Assembly (NCBI RefSeq): GCF_000764305.2
Contig: NW_025939426.1
Coordinates: 3,957-67,956, forward strand
DNA: 64,000 nucleotides
Direction: 5' to 3'
From: Hyalella azteca
Lineage: Eukaryota > Arthropoda > Malacostraca > Amphipoda > Hyalellidae
Positions 24,729 through 42,530 of the stretch are shown in pieces. Each line of letters starts with the position of its first letter. The stretch's first letter is position 1. A program made the translations under genes and the position numbers. The notes under the pieces are model-generated. The model was not told the DNA's origin, did not search any database, and saw only the letters and a program-made list of their open reading frames with translations.

Positions 24729-24737
24729 GTAAAATAG

Positions 24738-26711
24738 GCATGCGCCGGTCCGGTCGGTCAGCAAAGATTGATTCTCTTCGATTCGGCTGTCATTGGGGTC
24801 ATTTTTATACCTCAACTAATGAGTTGATTTTGAAGGGTCAAGTTATAAAACCGTACCAGTTCCAAACACAATAAAAAGAAAATGAGTTTATTTATGAGAG
24901 ATAAGAATCTATGTAGATGCGATTCGTAGATAATATATTTCGCAGTACTTCATATATATACAAGCACTATCGAATGTGACGAACGTAACGTAAATAAACA
25001 AAAATTAGAAATTAATAAATTCATGCTCTTATCACTATTGAGGAGGAATGTTGACGATAAACATATCAGGATAAATTTTGTAAATTTTTACTCATTATGT
25101 CAAGCTGTTTCTATTTAGTAGCTAGAAAGAAATAAACATAATAACGATTGTTGTAGTGCACGATGACTATGATTAAATAGGGCTGTTTTGCCGTACCAAT
25201 TGAATGAATTGTTGGCAATATTTTTTACATGCGTCGTGCGTCGTCACCAACAAATGAAACAATTTCGCAATAACAGTAAACGGTGATCTGGAGAGAAAGT
25301 TCTACCAAAGCCTTATGGCAACACTCTTAGCAACCCGGCGCTAGTGAGATAGAGTTCTGCCGTCTTCTGCAGCTCAAGTTTTAGTAAATTTTGACGAACT
25401 TCGTTGATGTAAGTGCATTAATTGAGTGAATTTTTGTTTATTGTTATTGTGTACGTTATAGTATCGTAAAAATCGCATGTTATGTAAGGATATAGATGTA
25501 ATATCAACAGTTCAACCGTTGAAACTTGAACAGCCATTTTGATTATGGATACCAGCATTCGGAGGCCGGTTGGATCGAAATAGGCAATTCGTTTGAAACT
25601 GAAAAACTTAATATTATGATATTGTGATGTGCAAAATTACATTTAACCATTATAAACAATGTTTTGCTTTCTAGCTGCTTTAAATTTCAAAAGCGCTTAA
25701 ATAAAGATTTCATTTAGGTACGTATTTCCTACGCCATATTGGTTAGCTATAGGCTACTAGGACCTAGCTAATGCTATCATGCTATGGCTTTTGATTAACG
25801 TTAGGTACTGCGTAGTGCGTACTATGAATGCTAACCGTGTACTACGGTGAGCGTGATACGTACCTGACTACCTGTTAGTATACTAGTAAATTGGTTCATG
25901 AAGCTATGGAAAAGCAACTGCGCCCTAGCCCCCCATGTGCCATGTTTTCCAAATTGGTTCTTTAACTTATACCAAGTTATGTTGAAATGGTAACCTAAAA
26001 TTAGGCTAAGTTCTACTGATGAAGCTGATTTAAATTGCGTTTTGCTTTTTTGTGTCATTATCAATTTAAGATTGTCTTATAAATTTGTAGGCTATAAATT
26101 TTAGGTATAGCCTTGTAGGTGTATGTATGATTTTTTAATTTTTAAAAATTAATATTAGAATGTAAATCACTTGATACCAGCAATGATAGGAAAAAAATGA
26201 TACCTAGTAGGCTAGCTATCCTAATCAAAAAATTTCAGGTAGCTAGGCTATCAAATCACCATCAACAAACCATAGAAAGTAAAAAAAAAAATGTATAATT
26301 AGCCTAGGTAGGCCTATACTAGAATTTTCATCTGTCTACATTGATGATTTGATCCATACCAATCTGGGATATTGGTCAGAATTCTCTATTAATTATTGGT
26401 ATAATATAATATTTTTGGGCAATTTTCCAAAATGACTGGCAAAATTTTGCCTAATTTTTTATTTATTGTGAAGAAATCTGGCAAATGCTATTAAATTTAA
26501 AGTGGGTTAAATGGCTGGGTGCAGAGTTTGGTGAATGCATCAATTTTTTTAATTTGTAGACCAAAAGCATCACCGACAGTGACAGACAGTAGCTACTCCA
26601 GATGCATCACTGTGATGCTGGCAGTCTTCATTCTTCAAGATACCTTGCCATGTTGCCAGCTGTCTTCAAAATGTGTTGCAACTATAATTTTCATCAACAT
26701 TCTTACTAGTT
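24738..26711. other. Intergenic; possible UAP56 5' non-coding exon near 25400
   Basis: No coding gene recognised. GTTGAT followed by GTAAGTGC at about 25409 would make a good splice donor and could end a non-coding first exon of the UAP56 gene. This is only a candidate. Confidence 0.25.
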
Positions 26712-27722
26712 GGGAAAAGTCCTATTTTTTCTGAAATATCATGGTTCTAATATATAATTTTAGTAGGTATGAAATCCTGCAGCTCAGGCATGGAATATAT
26801 CTACGTGGCGAGCCGCGACTGAATTTTTCGAGCTGTGGTTTTATGGATTTGCCAGCCACGATTCCATTTCTTTGAGCCGTGATTCCATTTCACCAAGCCG
26901 TGAATTCCATATCTTTTCCATGAAAAGCCATTTACGAGGCGCAAATTTATTTACAAAGTCCATGCACGTGTTACCCCAAATCTCTAATTTTACCCTAAAA
27001 TAGTCGAATGGCAAATATAAAATTTCTCTTTACTGTAAGTTGAGCATGTGTTACTGCAGTCTGACCGCTTTGACATGACTGGACTGCAACTATGCACAAT
27101 CTTAAATAAAACGTCTAGTCGATTTGTTTACATTACGATGCTTGTTTTTTCAGCAGGATATTTTGGCGGAAACGGTAAAGCAATACGGATTGCGGAAGTT
27201 GAAAATTTTATGAAGTGATATGTTTGCGAAGTGCAAACTGCGATTTTTTAATCAAACAAAAATTTATGACATTCTATGAGATTTCATACCTACTGAAATG
27301 ATATGATATTAGAGCTGCGATATTTCAGACAAAAATAGGACTTTTCCAGCCCTGCTGTGGCTAATGTCATGTATTTATTTTTAATTGAAAAAATTGCTGC
27401 TCTCACTTTGCAAGGATATCATGTCGTAAAATTTTTGACTTCTGCAGTACTTCAACGCTCCTGCCAAAACATCTTGCATAAAGTCATGACAACTAGTCAA
27501 CCCAAAACGTTTTGTTGAAGATTGCATAGTTGTGATCACATCAGACTACTGTTGCTGCTTGGGTAAAATTAGAGATTTGGGGTAACACCATGTACAGGAC
27601 TTAGTAAATGAGTTTGCAGCTTTTAAATGGCTTTTCATGGCTGATGATGGCTGAGATATGGAATTCACAGCTTGAAATGGAATCACGGCTTGCAAATCTA
27701 TTAAACTACGGCTTGAAAAATC
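26712..27722. mobile_element. Large composite inverted-repeat element
   Basis: At least three inverted pairs are present. 26716-26780 pairs with 27283-27345 (GGAAAAGTCCTATTTTT core). 26806-27000 pairs with 27560-27722 (GGGTAAAATTAGAGATTTGG core, with CACGGCTT and ATGGAATCACGGC motifs). 27050-27120 pairs with 27480-27545. No transposase ORF was seen. The arms are nested in different order, so more than one insertion or inversion is likely. Confidence 0.55.
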
Positions 27723-29548
27723 CAGTTACAGTTCAGAGAGTAGATATTTTCCTCACGAGAATTCTTACAAAACCAACTGTGAGTGTATCTTCAACACTCC
27801 AGGTATTGCAGTAGACAATTGCATTGCAACCAAAATTACCAAATTACATTGTGGATTGTGTTTTGCAGCCTCATAAACATGGTGAATTGTGTCTTGCAGC
27901 CTCATCAATTTTGAAAATGATGCAGCCACTGGTGTGCCTCCTGTTCCCCAGTAAAGTTGCCACAGATTTACATATGCCTAAAATGCAATATTTTCAAACC
28001 AAATGTGGCGGCAAGATCTTCTGCAGGCGCGAATCTTGCCGCTGATGCATTGCCAAAGATCTGCAGATATTACGCTACTTTCTACACCCTGAAATTTTTG
28101 AAAATTAAATGAATTGCAAGCATTGTCAGAGCTGCTATGTTTTGTCTTATTCCCAGGGGGCTTCTGCCCCATTTTCCAGAATGGGTTCTGGAAAGTGGCT
28201 ATAGATTAGGCTATTCCAGTGGCCAGTGGTTCTGCTTATTGCCATCTTATATTCATATTAAGGGGAGTGTCTGGGTCAAAATATCTGTTTGGTTTTTCCA
28301 TTTTCTTGGCTCTTTCTGTAGCTGCTGAAAAGGCACGTCTAACGCAGCAAAACGGTTGTATGTGCATGCTCAAGTTTTTGTGTACAGCAATTTCAAAATA
28401 TTTTAAATACCATTTTATAACAATATTTACAAATTTTCATGTAAAAAAATTGTATTTATAGATCATTATTTGCATTAACTGCAAAGTCTTTGCACTTGTT
28501 TGAAAGCTACAAATAATGCACGCACAGAAAAGCAAATACCACAGATGTACATGCAATGTTTTTTGCATTGGTCTGTTATGAACTTGAATCACATTTATAG
28601 CTTGTTAAACTGGACAAGAATAAGTTTAAAAACGTGTGCTGGTACCTTAAATGTAACTTATTGGCAATGTGATAGTTTGGACTACAATATCTAGCAATTT
28701 TTTGGCATATTATTCTATTTTTCAATAAATTATACTTATTGGGCTCCCCTTAGCAATTAAAATTTCCAAATTATGCCATCTTCAAAATCTATCTTCTATG
28801 ATTTTCAAGCTACAGCATTGAAAATATACCATTTGAATTGTAGAAAAAATATCTAGTGATTCACCAATCACTTTTTGATTTCATTCCAGTTTGGATTATA
28901 TATTGACAAAATGGGTGAAGGGAAGAGAGAAAAAAAAACATCAGAGAAAATTTTAAAAATAATCGGTCGATCTGATAGATATGGTCTTTACAAATTAAAC
29001 GATATGTCTATCGATGTTGGAGCATATAATTGAATGAGGAGATAGATTTTTACAGTATTCCCCTTTATTGCCATTTTTTATGAATTTCACATTTTCTTTC
29101 ATGAAAAAAAAAACAAAGAGCTATTCTGTTTTTGAACTTGAACTCGTCAGACAGTAAGGCCTTTTCATCTCTCCCAAGTCGACGCCAACCCGATTCAATA
29201 CATGCAGGACCTTAATTCTGGCACTCTGGCTCAAAACATATGTGTGGTGTGCCTAGTTTAAAAATGATCCGTCCGTAAATAAAAAAGTTTATTTTACCCT
29301 GACGCTCCCCTTAAACTCCTATGGTTTTCTTTCTTGAAACATTTTCACTCTAAAATAACTCAAATTAATGACAATAGATGATGTAGAAATTGCAGGTCTC
29401 AACTGGAGAAACCAATTGGAGAAGTTTCAGAATCTCGAATGAAAAATTCTTCATTTATACTATTACAGATGTTCTCTTCATTGTTTTACTTGATTCAATG
29501 TGGGCTCTTTTACAATTCTTTAATTAACATGACAATTGTATTCTTCAG
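27723..29548. other. Upstream of UAP56, no further gene recognised
   Basis: Short open frames only, none resembling known proteins. It probably belongs to the 5'UTR intron or promoter side of the helicase gene. An acceptor TTCTTCAG ends at 29548, 8 nt before the start codon, showing that an upstream non-coding exon exists somewhere to the left. Confidence 0.4.
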
Positions 29549-29556
29549 AATTAACA

Positions 29557-35328
<5,772 letters not shown>

Positions 35329-35710
35329 GCGCTGAAATGCCACAAGTTTTATCGTCAGTGTAGATTCATTCCACGATCATCTTCGTACTAAGTTTTTCGT
35401 CAAGCTAAATTATGCTTAGCTGCTATATTTACTGAGTGGTAGCAACTCAACGTGGCATTTTTTTATTCAGACGAGTAACTTCTAATAATGAACCTAACAA
35501 TTCACTTTCGTAATTGTGTCCCACGATTTGTCTTAATATACGAGTACCTGTCCATTGCGTTTCATTTAATTAGCCTGAGTTCAGTCGAATGATCGCAATG
35601 TTGCATTCATTAGTTGCATTGCTGTAGCTGAAATACAATTGCAGCACGAGCTTCGAAGTGTTAGACTAGTAGTGTCAGTGTAACGAGGAGCTTAATTCTT
35701 TATGAACCTG

Positions 35711-35716
35711 AATAAA
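35711..35716 (+). terminator. Poly(A) signal AATAAA, UAP56
   Basis: AATAAA 383 bp after the stop codon, on the coding strand. It lies 11 bp from an opposite-strand AATAAA (35728-35733). Confidence 0.55.
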
Positions 35717-35727
35717 GGCGATCAGTT

Positions 35728-35733
35728 TTTATT
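35728..35733 (-). terminator. Candidate poly(A) signal for the convergent 3CxxC gene
   Basis: TTTATT on the + strand is AATAAA on the - strand. It is about 1.1 kb beyond the stop at 36864 and the only exact hexamer noticed in that interval. If used, the two convergent genes end within a few dozen bases of each other or overlap. Confidence 0.3.
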
Positions 35734-36863
35734 ACAAAGCTTCAGGCTGGATTTAGGAATCAGCTGGGCTACTGTGGAAAATATCCGGCGATATGCTAAC
35801 TTGTGTTGCTCCAGTAGGGCAGAAGAGCTTCATCTTGGAAAACTTTAACACTGTAAATAAATAGTTCTCAAAGGTAGCAAATACTGAAGATTGATTGGAG
35901 AAAGATATGGCTATATATCTTTATCTTATCTCAACTTGGTAGCGGATAGCTTGAATCATTATCTCGGGAGGTAGTTTTTTTTTCGAACGAGAATTCAAAT
36001 GGAAGGAGATTAAGAGAAAAAAGTTATTTTTAAATAGAAGCAACTTTCTCTAGATGACAAAACATCAGAACAAAATAGGAAGAAAAAGTAACATCCACAG
36101 TAAGAACTTTTAGTAACTGCGCAAATACAAGTAGGTATGACAGGAAAAAAAAAACGCTCAGAGCGCTAAAAATACTATTAACTAAAACGAATAAGAACGG
36201 TCAAGGTAAAGGTAGAACGAGAAAAGCGATCATCGTGCCGACAACGAGGATAAAATATTAAACTATTCTATTATTATGCCCGATTGCATTATTATGCCAC
36301 TTATTATGCAAATTAGATCTTATGTCTCGCCTAAAGTATGAAATTTAACTCTAACACAAGCGCCGCCTTCCACAAACCAGATGTGCACATCGAAATTATG
36401 ACAGATTATGGCCTTTAACTTAGACCGATGTAATATCATAAAAGAAGCGCAATATTTACTGAAAATGTCCTCGAGGCCAACGCATACATTTGAAAGGAGC
36501 TTTGGTTGAGGTTGATTATCCGAAAATATTTTAGAGTAGCGCATCAGCATTTTTTAAACCACTTGAGTTAGATTGTGCGAACTTCAACATCTACTCTACT
36601 AATGTCACGAACGTAACTCAACTGTAAAATGAACGATGGGAAATCGGTTATACGAGTCCAATGTAAACGAAGCCGAACCCTTCGTCGAGGGTCTCGTCAC
36701 TAAAACTAATCTAATAACGAAGCTACGTACTATTGCCAATTGACACACGGCAAACGAAACTCAGAAAAAACTTAATGTTCCATTGAACTGCCGGCGTCAG
36801 ATGTAAACTTTTTCCGTGCGCCTTACTCGTTCTAAACATAGCGCCAGTCAGCAACATTGATTT

Positions 36864-39800
36864 TTAAAATGCAGAGTAAGTACCTACAGTTCCAGGAACC
36901 GCCAAAGGAAGGCAGGCGCGAACGGAATACGAAACGAAACCTCCATCGTTTATCGCCCCGGACGCAACGCCTAGAGAAGGCATTACCTCAGCGCCAGTAG
37001 GTGAAACAAGGCCATGAAGAGGTCTGGCGGTGGGGTGCGCGGCATCTGGCTGGGTTGGAACTTGCGCAGGGAAAGCGATGGGCGCGGCAAGATGGGCGAA
37101 TTGAACAGGATATCCAGACACGAATGCTTCAGGAATAATAGATTGCTCATGATTCAGAGTCACGTATTGAGTCGAGAGCTGAGCATTGAACTGCATGGCT
37201 GGCATCGAAGGCGGTGGGTAGCAGTATGTAAGCAGGCCACCTACGTTCCCGTCAGATTGCACCTCCAAACCTGCGAAACGATTTGATAACTGGTTGTCAT
37301 TATCTTCGTCGAGGCTGTTGTCTGCTAAAGTAGACCCTTGGTTTGCAGACGCGCAGTTGGAAGATTCGCTCGCGTAAGGGCGTTTGTAAGCATTAACATA
37401 GTTCACGTGATACGCTTCGCCGTTTGGAACTACAACGGGATTAGTAACAGTCTCGTAGCCGCTGCCTAATGTAAGCGACTCAGAAACTTGAGCCGAAACT
37501 TGCTCACGAATGACTGAAGTCGACGCCGACTGAGTGGTGAATGAATTGGCTGAAGTAGTGTTGCTAGGCATCGTCAATCCTGGGTAGGTGCTTCTTTGAT
37601 TACTGCGGGCTGTCCAGTCTACAGCATCACCTCTCGACTGTTCTGGAAGCACAGGACTACTATCAAGGCTGTTCGTAGCACCCACCAGAGCATTGTCATC
37701 AGAGAAGCTAGGCGTGCCCAGTGAGCACAAATCTCCTTTGCACTGCCCTGTGCTGCAGCCTTGACACAGCTGGGTATAGTGGCACACAGCCGGCTGGCCG
37801 AGGCGGCGAGTCCGGATGGGTCTGGGAGTGCAGAGCCCGTAGATTTCGCGGGCTACAGCGTAGTACAAGTTTGTAATAACCTGTAGAAAAAAAACAATGA
37901 CATTTATATTGATGTGAACGATAATAATCCACTGATCTGTTCAGAGAAACACAGCCAAGTCGAAGATATTTTTTCGAGATACGATACGTGAACTAAAACG
38001 AATTCGATACGTGAACTAAAATAATGTGAGAATTGAAGAACTTGAAGCAGACTTTGCTCTATTTGTAGTGATCGAAAAATGTTTATGAATGAGAATCAAT
38101 ACAATCTTGAATTAAGCGACGTACATCAGAATTAATTTTTCAATCGCACATTTTCCGTCATATAATTTAAACACATCATATAACGAAAATTCTATATTTT
38201 TTCAAATTGTTATACGAAAAAAGACTTACGTTCGAATGAAATAATTAAATTTGTAGCTAAGTACTCACTTTTTGTGCCTCGTCAGCGTACCAAAGTGGCA
38301 TTTCGAAAATTTCAGGGTTGCATCGGCCACACTTCTGACCGGAAACTTCATAGAGAATTTGTCCCCAGCCACGCGAGTCCGCTAGACGTTGGCTTACATT
38401 TCGGGCCACGTTAGTTTCATTGCCGTGAAGTTGGCTGTCAGTCGTAGTTCTCTTGTACTCGCTACTACCACTATTCGACACGGAACCATTCTGCGCCTCT
38501 TGGTGATAGCCAAACCCGTATCGATCGTTTTCCTCTTCAAACTCGCGGGTCGATGCATCGCCAGAGATTTTTTCCGTACTTCGGGTCTCATGAAAACGGC
38601 GTGCATCTGAAGTCGCGAGAGATGCGTTCGAATCAGTAACCCATGAAGAGGCTGAGAGGCAGTCATCATTTTCGAGAGGGCAGTTCATGGAGCCTTTGTT
38701 ATACTTAGGGTTGCGAAGTCTTCCACGAAGCTCGTTGTTTTCAGAGAGGTCTGGTTGATGCTCTTGCGAGTACTGGTTGGTGTGGCGGGTAGGCAGCGTA
38801 GCAGGTCGCCGTGGTTGAGCACTTCCATCGTTAGTGAACAGGTTACGGCGGAAATAGAATACAACCAGGCCGTACATACTTGTCCAGCCATCGCAACAGC
38901 GCTGCACAACACGAAACATTCAAATTATGCTTAGAATGAATTATTGGATTGCAATTATCTATCGAACCCGTCTGGTGCAGATTGATAACAAAGTGCCGTA
39001 AATCATTTGAAGAATGGATTAAAGAGCGGGGTTTCAGATCATAACATTAATAATGAATATATTATCCCAACTTGGAAACGAATTAATGAATTTTAGTAAT
39101 CCTGTTCTAGTCGAAGATTGAAGCTCGCGTCTCACTTGTAATAACAATTTTTGCTGCTCTTCGTATACTTTTTGTAGGCTGAACCAAAAAATTACAGTAT
39201 AATAATCACAGCTCGCTTCTTAGCATTACCAATTTTGTGCTCCTTGCATCAATGGATAAGAAATATAATCTATGACGAAAATAGTGTACTCTTCACATCT
39301 ATATGCTAGGATTTTTTTATTGATCTATGAACGCAACAATTGGCGGCAAACAAATGATTCCAACTCACCAATATTTTTTATGAATTAATGCGGCTTGCTG
39401 AATAATGCTCAGGGGAAGAACGAAAAATAACCACATGGAAAAGCATCCAAAAAAGAAAGCTGCTTCCACAAAATAGTTTGTTGTTACATTTTGGAATTGC
39501 CCAGCCTGTGATTGTTCACAGGTTATTCCTCATTTGAATCAGACGCAGCACAAGCCGGGCTTAGTAAACAAAAATAAAAATTAACATAAAAAGTGAGGCG
39601 AGGCTCAGATTTTGATTACTAACGGGACAGTAGAAGCGCACTTTAGCGAAGTCCTTGGACACCGTCCAGCCATCCTCGCCAGGCCTGAAGCCGTCGGGGG
39701 CGCGAGTGATGAGCCACGTCTCTCGCAGGTTGCGGAACAGCAGACTGATGTGAGCTCGCCACTGTGACTCCACACTCCTGAGAAGTCAGGCGCCGTATTA

Positions 39801-41417
39801 TTAAAAAATAGTTGTAAGTTCGAACTCCGTCAGCCAATCGCTGACGGTTTCCAAGCTAAGCCCAAAGATCTAGAAGGCTAGCATTTTATAACTGTGAACT
39901 AGTCAAGAAAAGTGAAAGAATCGGCGACAGACATATTCTTCAACGCAGAAGATACTACACTATAATACTAATCATAGGCGAGAAATCGACCGCTACGCGT
40001 ACCTAAGCGAGCTTTTATAGTACCAAGTCAGAGCAGTAAGTACGAGACAAGCACTTACAACTAACTCCAGGTAGATATTTCCAACATCAAACAGAACTCA
40101 GAAACCAAAGAATACAATTACGGTGAATGCAGCCTATCGCATAAGCCATGAATGAATTAGATCACAGATAGCTGTCTTAAAAAACGTGCAAGGAAATTAA
40201 TGTAAAGAATAAAAGTTTATTTAATATTTCAATGAAATTAATAAGAATGTATGACCTGTTATGAAAGAAAACGTTGAACTTGACCTATATTTCACTTAAC
40301 AATTTTACCTTGGGGAACGCGGGTCGGGCGAAAGAATGAGAGGTTTTCCCACACAATCGTGAGGCAAATCCAAACGTTGATAACAGTTGTACTGCTGCAA
40401 AACTGGCTTCGCACGAGCAGCGGCATGTTTGATCGGGGGAGTGAAGTTCGAACGGCTGTCAAATGCTCTGTCGCTACCCTGGAAGTTCTGATGCGAGTCC
40501 ACGCTGAATCGTCTCATTGCGGTCCTGGTGCTGCTGTGTCGTTCGTTACGGAATAACCCATGCTCAGTTCGAGGTTCTGAGGACAAGTGTCTTCGTCGAG
40601 ACCAAAACTGATCCGGAGGCGCGGAGTGACGACGGTCTCCATAGCTGCCTGGCATGTAGTCGAGGAAGTTCACGTCATATGCTCGGCGAGACGAAGTGAA
40701 TGTTCGTTGAGAATCGCCTGAGGGCATAGAACGGTGCTTGCTGGCGAGCTCATTGCGAGCGAACACGCGATGGTTAGGGACCGAAAATCGCCTTTGAACG
40801 TGGGCTAGTGAGCTAGTAACTTGCCGATCCATAACGCTAGAGGATCTAGGTCTGAAGGCTTGTTCGTGATGCGAGGGAGCATTCCAAATATTGTCATTTT
40901 GTCGGGGGTACTGGGCGGTTTCATAAGAACCTTCCTTATTATTTTCAGGCTGTACCAAGTGTTCTGTAGAAGCATAAGTGAACGGGGGATACTCATAGCA
41001 CCCAGCCAAGTAATCATTTACAACGAAGGGATAAGAATATCCATAAGGATAAACATAGAACCCCTGCGCGTAGCCAGTCTCAGTAGAAGAGCCACTCTCC
41101 ATCACAGCATTGAAGCTTGGCAACGCTTCATTGTAGCTCGGGAACGCTGATGCTATGAATGTATTGGCATCGCACTCATTTCGTTCATGTTCAACGTAAT
41201 GATTCGTTGTAGCCCCGCTAAGCGTATGGTCGTTAGCAAGCGTGGTCGCATTATCATCGGTCCTATATTGGATGACAACTACGTCAGATCCATTGTAAGC
41301 AGAGCTGGCATCAGGAGGGGAAGTCTCGCATCCAGAATCAGCAGACATCGGCGGAGAATCCTTCAGAGGCTCTGCAGCACTCATGGTATCGCAATGCATG
41401 GACAATGACAGCGACAT
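36864..41417 (-). CDS. 3CxxC-type zinc-binding (receptor-transporting-protein-like) protein with long disordered regions
   Basis: Four coding exons on the reverse strand: 41417-40309, 39777-39624, 38901-38269 and 37880-36864, in phase, 970 aa. The N-terminal ~370 residues are low-complexity and rich in Ser, Arg and Tyr. The domain then runs WRAHISLLFRNLRETWLIT ... KVRFYCPRCCDGWTSMYG (first CxxC at 420-423), GQKCGRC (612-615) and CQGC (671-674) with further C679 and C684. This CxxC plan, with F-x-C-x-x-C-x-x-x-W-x-S and G-Q-x-C-x-x-C-...-F-E-x-P-x-W-Y, is that of 3CxxC/RTP proteins, which in vertebrates help membrane receptors reach the surface. About 170 Ser/Asn/Arg-rich residues are inserted between the first and second CxxC. 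The C-terminal ~280 residues lack a recognised domain. 5' non-coding exons are likely, since the ATG is only 17 nt from a possible acceptor (ATAGCAG). Function beyond the zinc fold is unknown. Confidence 0.75.
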
Positions 41418-42385
41418 TGTCCGCTTGGCAACAACTGCTATTTATAGATACAAATACTCAAGAAAGTATAGTTCATTACTGATAAAAACTAAATAATAAT
41501 CAAGTTAAATCAAATCTGAAAAATCATACATATATTACATATAAAATATATTATTCATATATCTGCATTTCATTCCAAAATACTAGCCTTTGTCATGATG
41601 CAATTGGAAATTATAATATATTTAAAAATTCACAGTTACAGAATGTAATTAGCTATACAAATTTTTGCATTTCATTAACTCCGTATGCAGTTGCATGATT
41701 TTTTTTCCTCTCCTTACTGAAACTCCTAGTGAAGACAAAACATCTCAAGAAATGCTTGTCAGTAAAGCAGAGGCTAAAAGACTAGATAATGGTTTGAAGT
41801 AGTAAATGGGAAGACCAATGTCATGAATCTACATTAAATAAAAATCCTTTTGCACTGGAGAATTCAACTTATAGAAGATTTAGATATTTTACATACATTC
41901 CTATCTTCTATTGAAGAATGAAGAGATGAATTGCATGCTGCTCACAAGGCAGACAAAGAAAAGATTTTATTTTTGATGAATTTTACACACACACTGGACA
42001 TTTTATTACCACATTACCACATTTTTCTTGACTTCGTTTCGTGTGTGTCATCAAAAATTCAAACCTTAATTAAGAGCACTTCTAAACATCCTAGTAAGCT
42101 GAAATTTGGCATGCATGTTTATGCTGCCTAACAATTCAAGATTTGATCATCAGAAATAATAATTTAAAAATATAAAAAAAATAATAAAAAAACACTACAA
42201 ATTCACAGTTTAGAATTGAATTTTTTCTCGAACATCCACACTTGCCAACCCTGGAAATTGATTTGAATTGCTGAAATTGCTAACTAAAAAGTAGAAAATA
42301 AATATATATAAAAATATTTTTAAAAACCACATTTTTCTGGTTTTTACAAAACTAAAAATAGTGAAATAAAATAAATAAAACAAAC

Positions 42386-42530
42386 TTTTAAAAAGCACAT
42401 TTTCTCAACAGACAAAAAAGAAAAACATTTACTCTTACATGACATTACATAACATTTTACATAACTTAAATGTTATGTACGAGTAAATGTTTTTCTTTCT
42501 TGTCCGTTAAGAAAACTGGTTTTTATAAGT
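42386..42530. mobile_element. Short inverted-repeat MITE
   Basis: Arms of ~60 bp: GACAAAAAAGAAAAACATTT ... on the left pairs with the inverted AAATGTTTTTCTTTCTTGTC on the right, extending outward through CATTTTCTCAAC / GTTAAGAAAACTGG. The central loop is short and AT-rich. Confidence 0.6.

Noticed and set aside
41430..41445. TATAAATA as TATA box of the 3CxxC gene
   Set aside because: It is only ~20-25 nt from the ATG, leaving almost no 5'UTR. The adjacent ATAGCAG more likely marks an acceptor of a 5'UTR intron.
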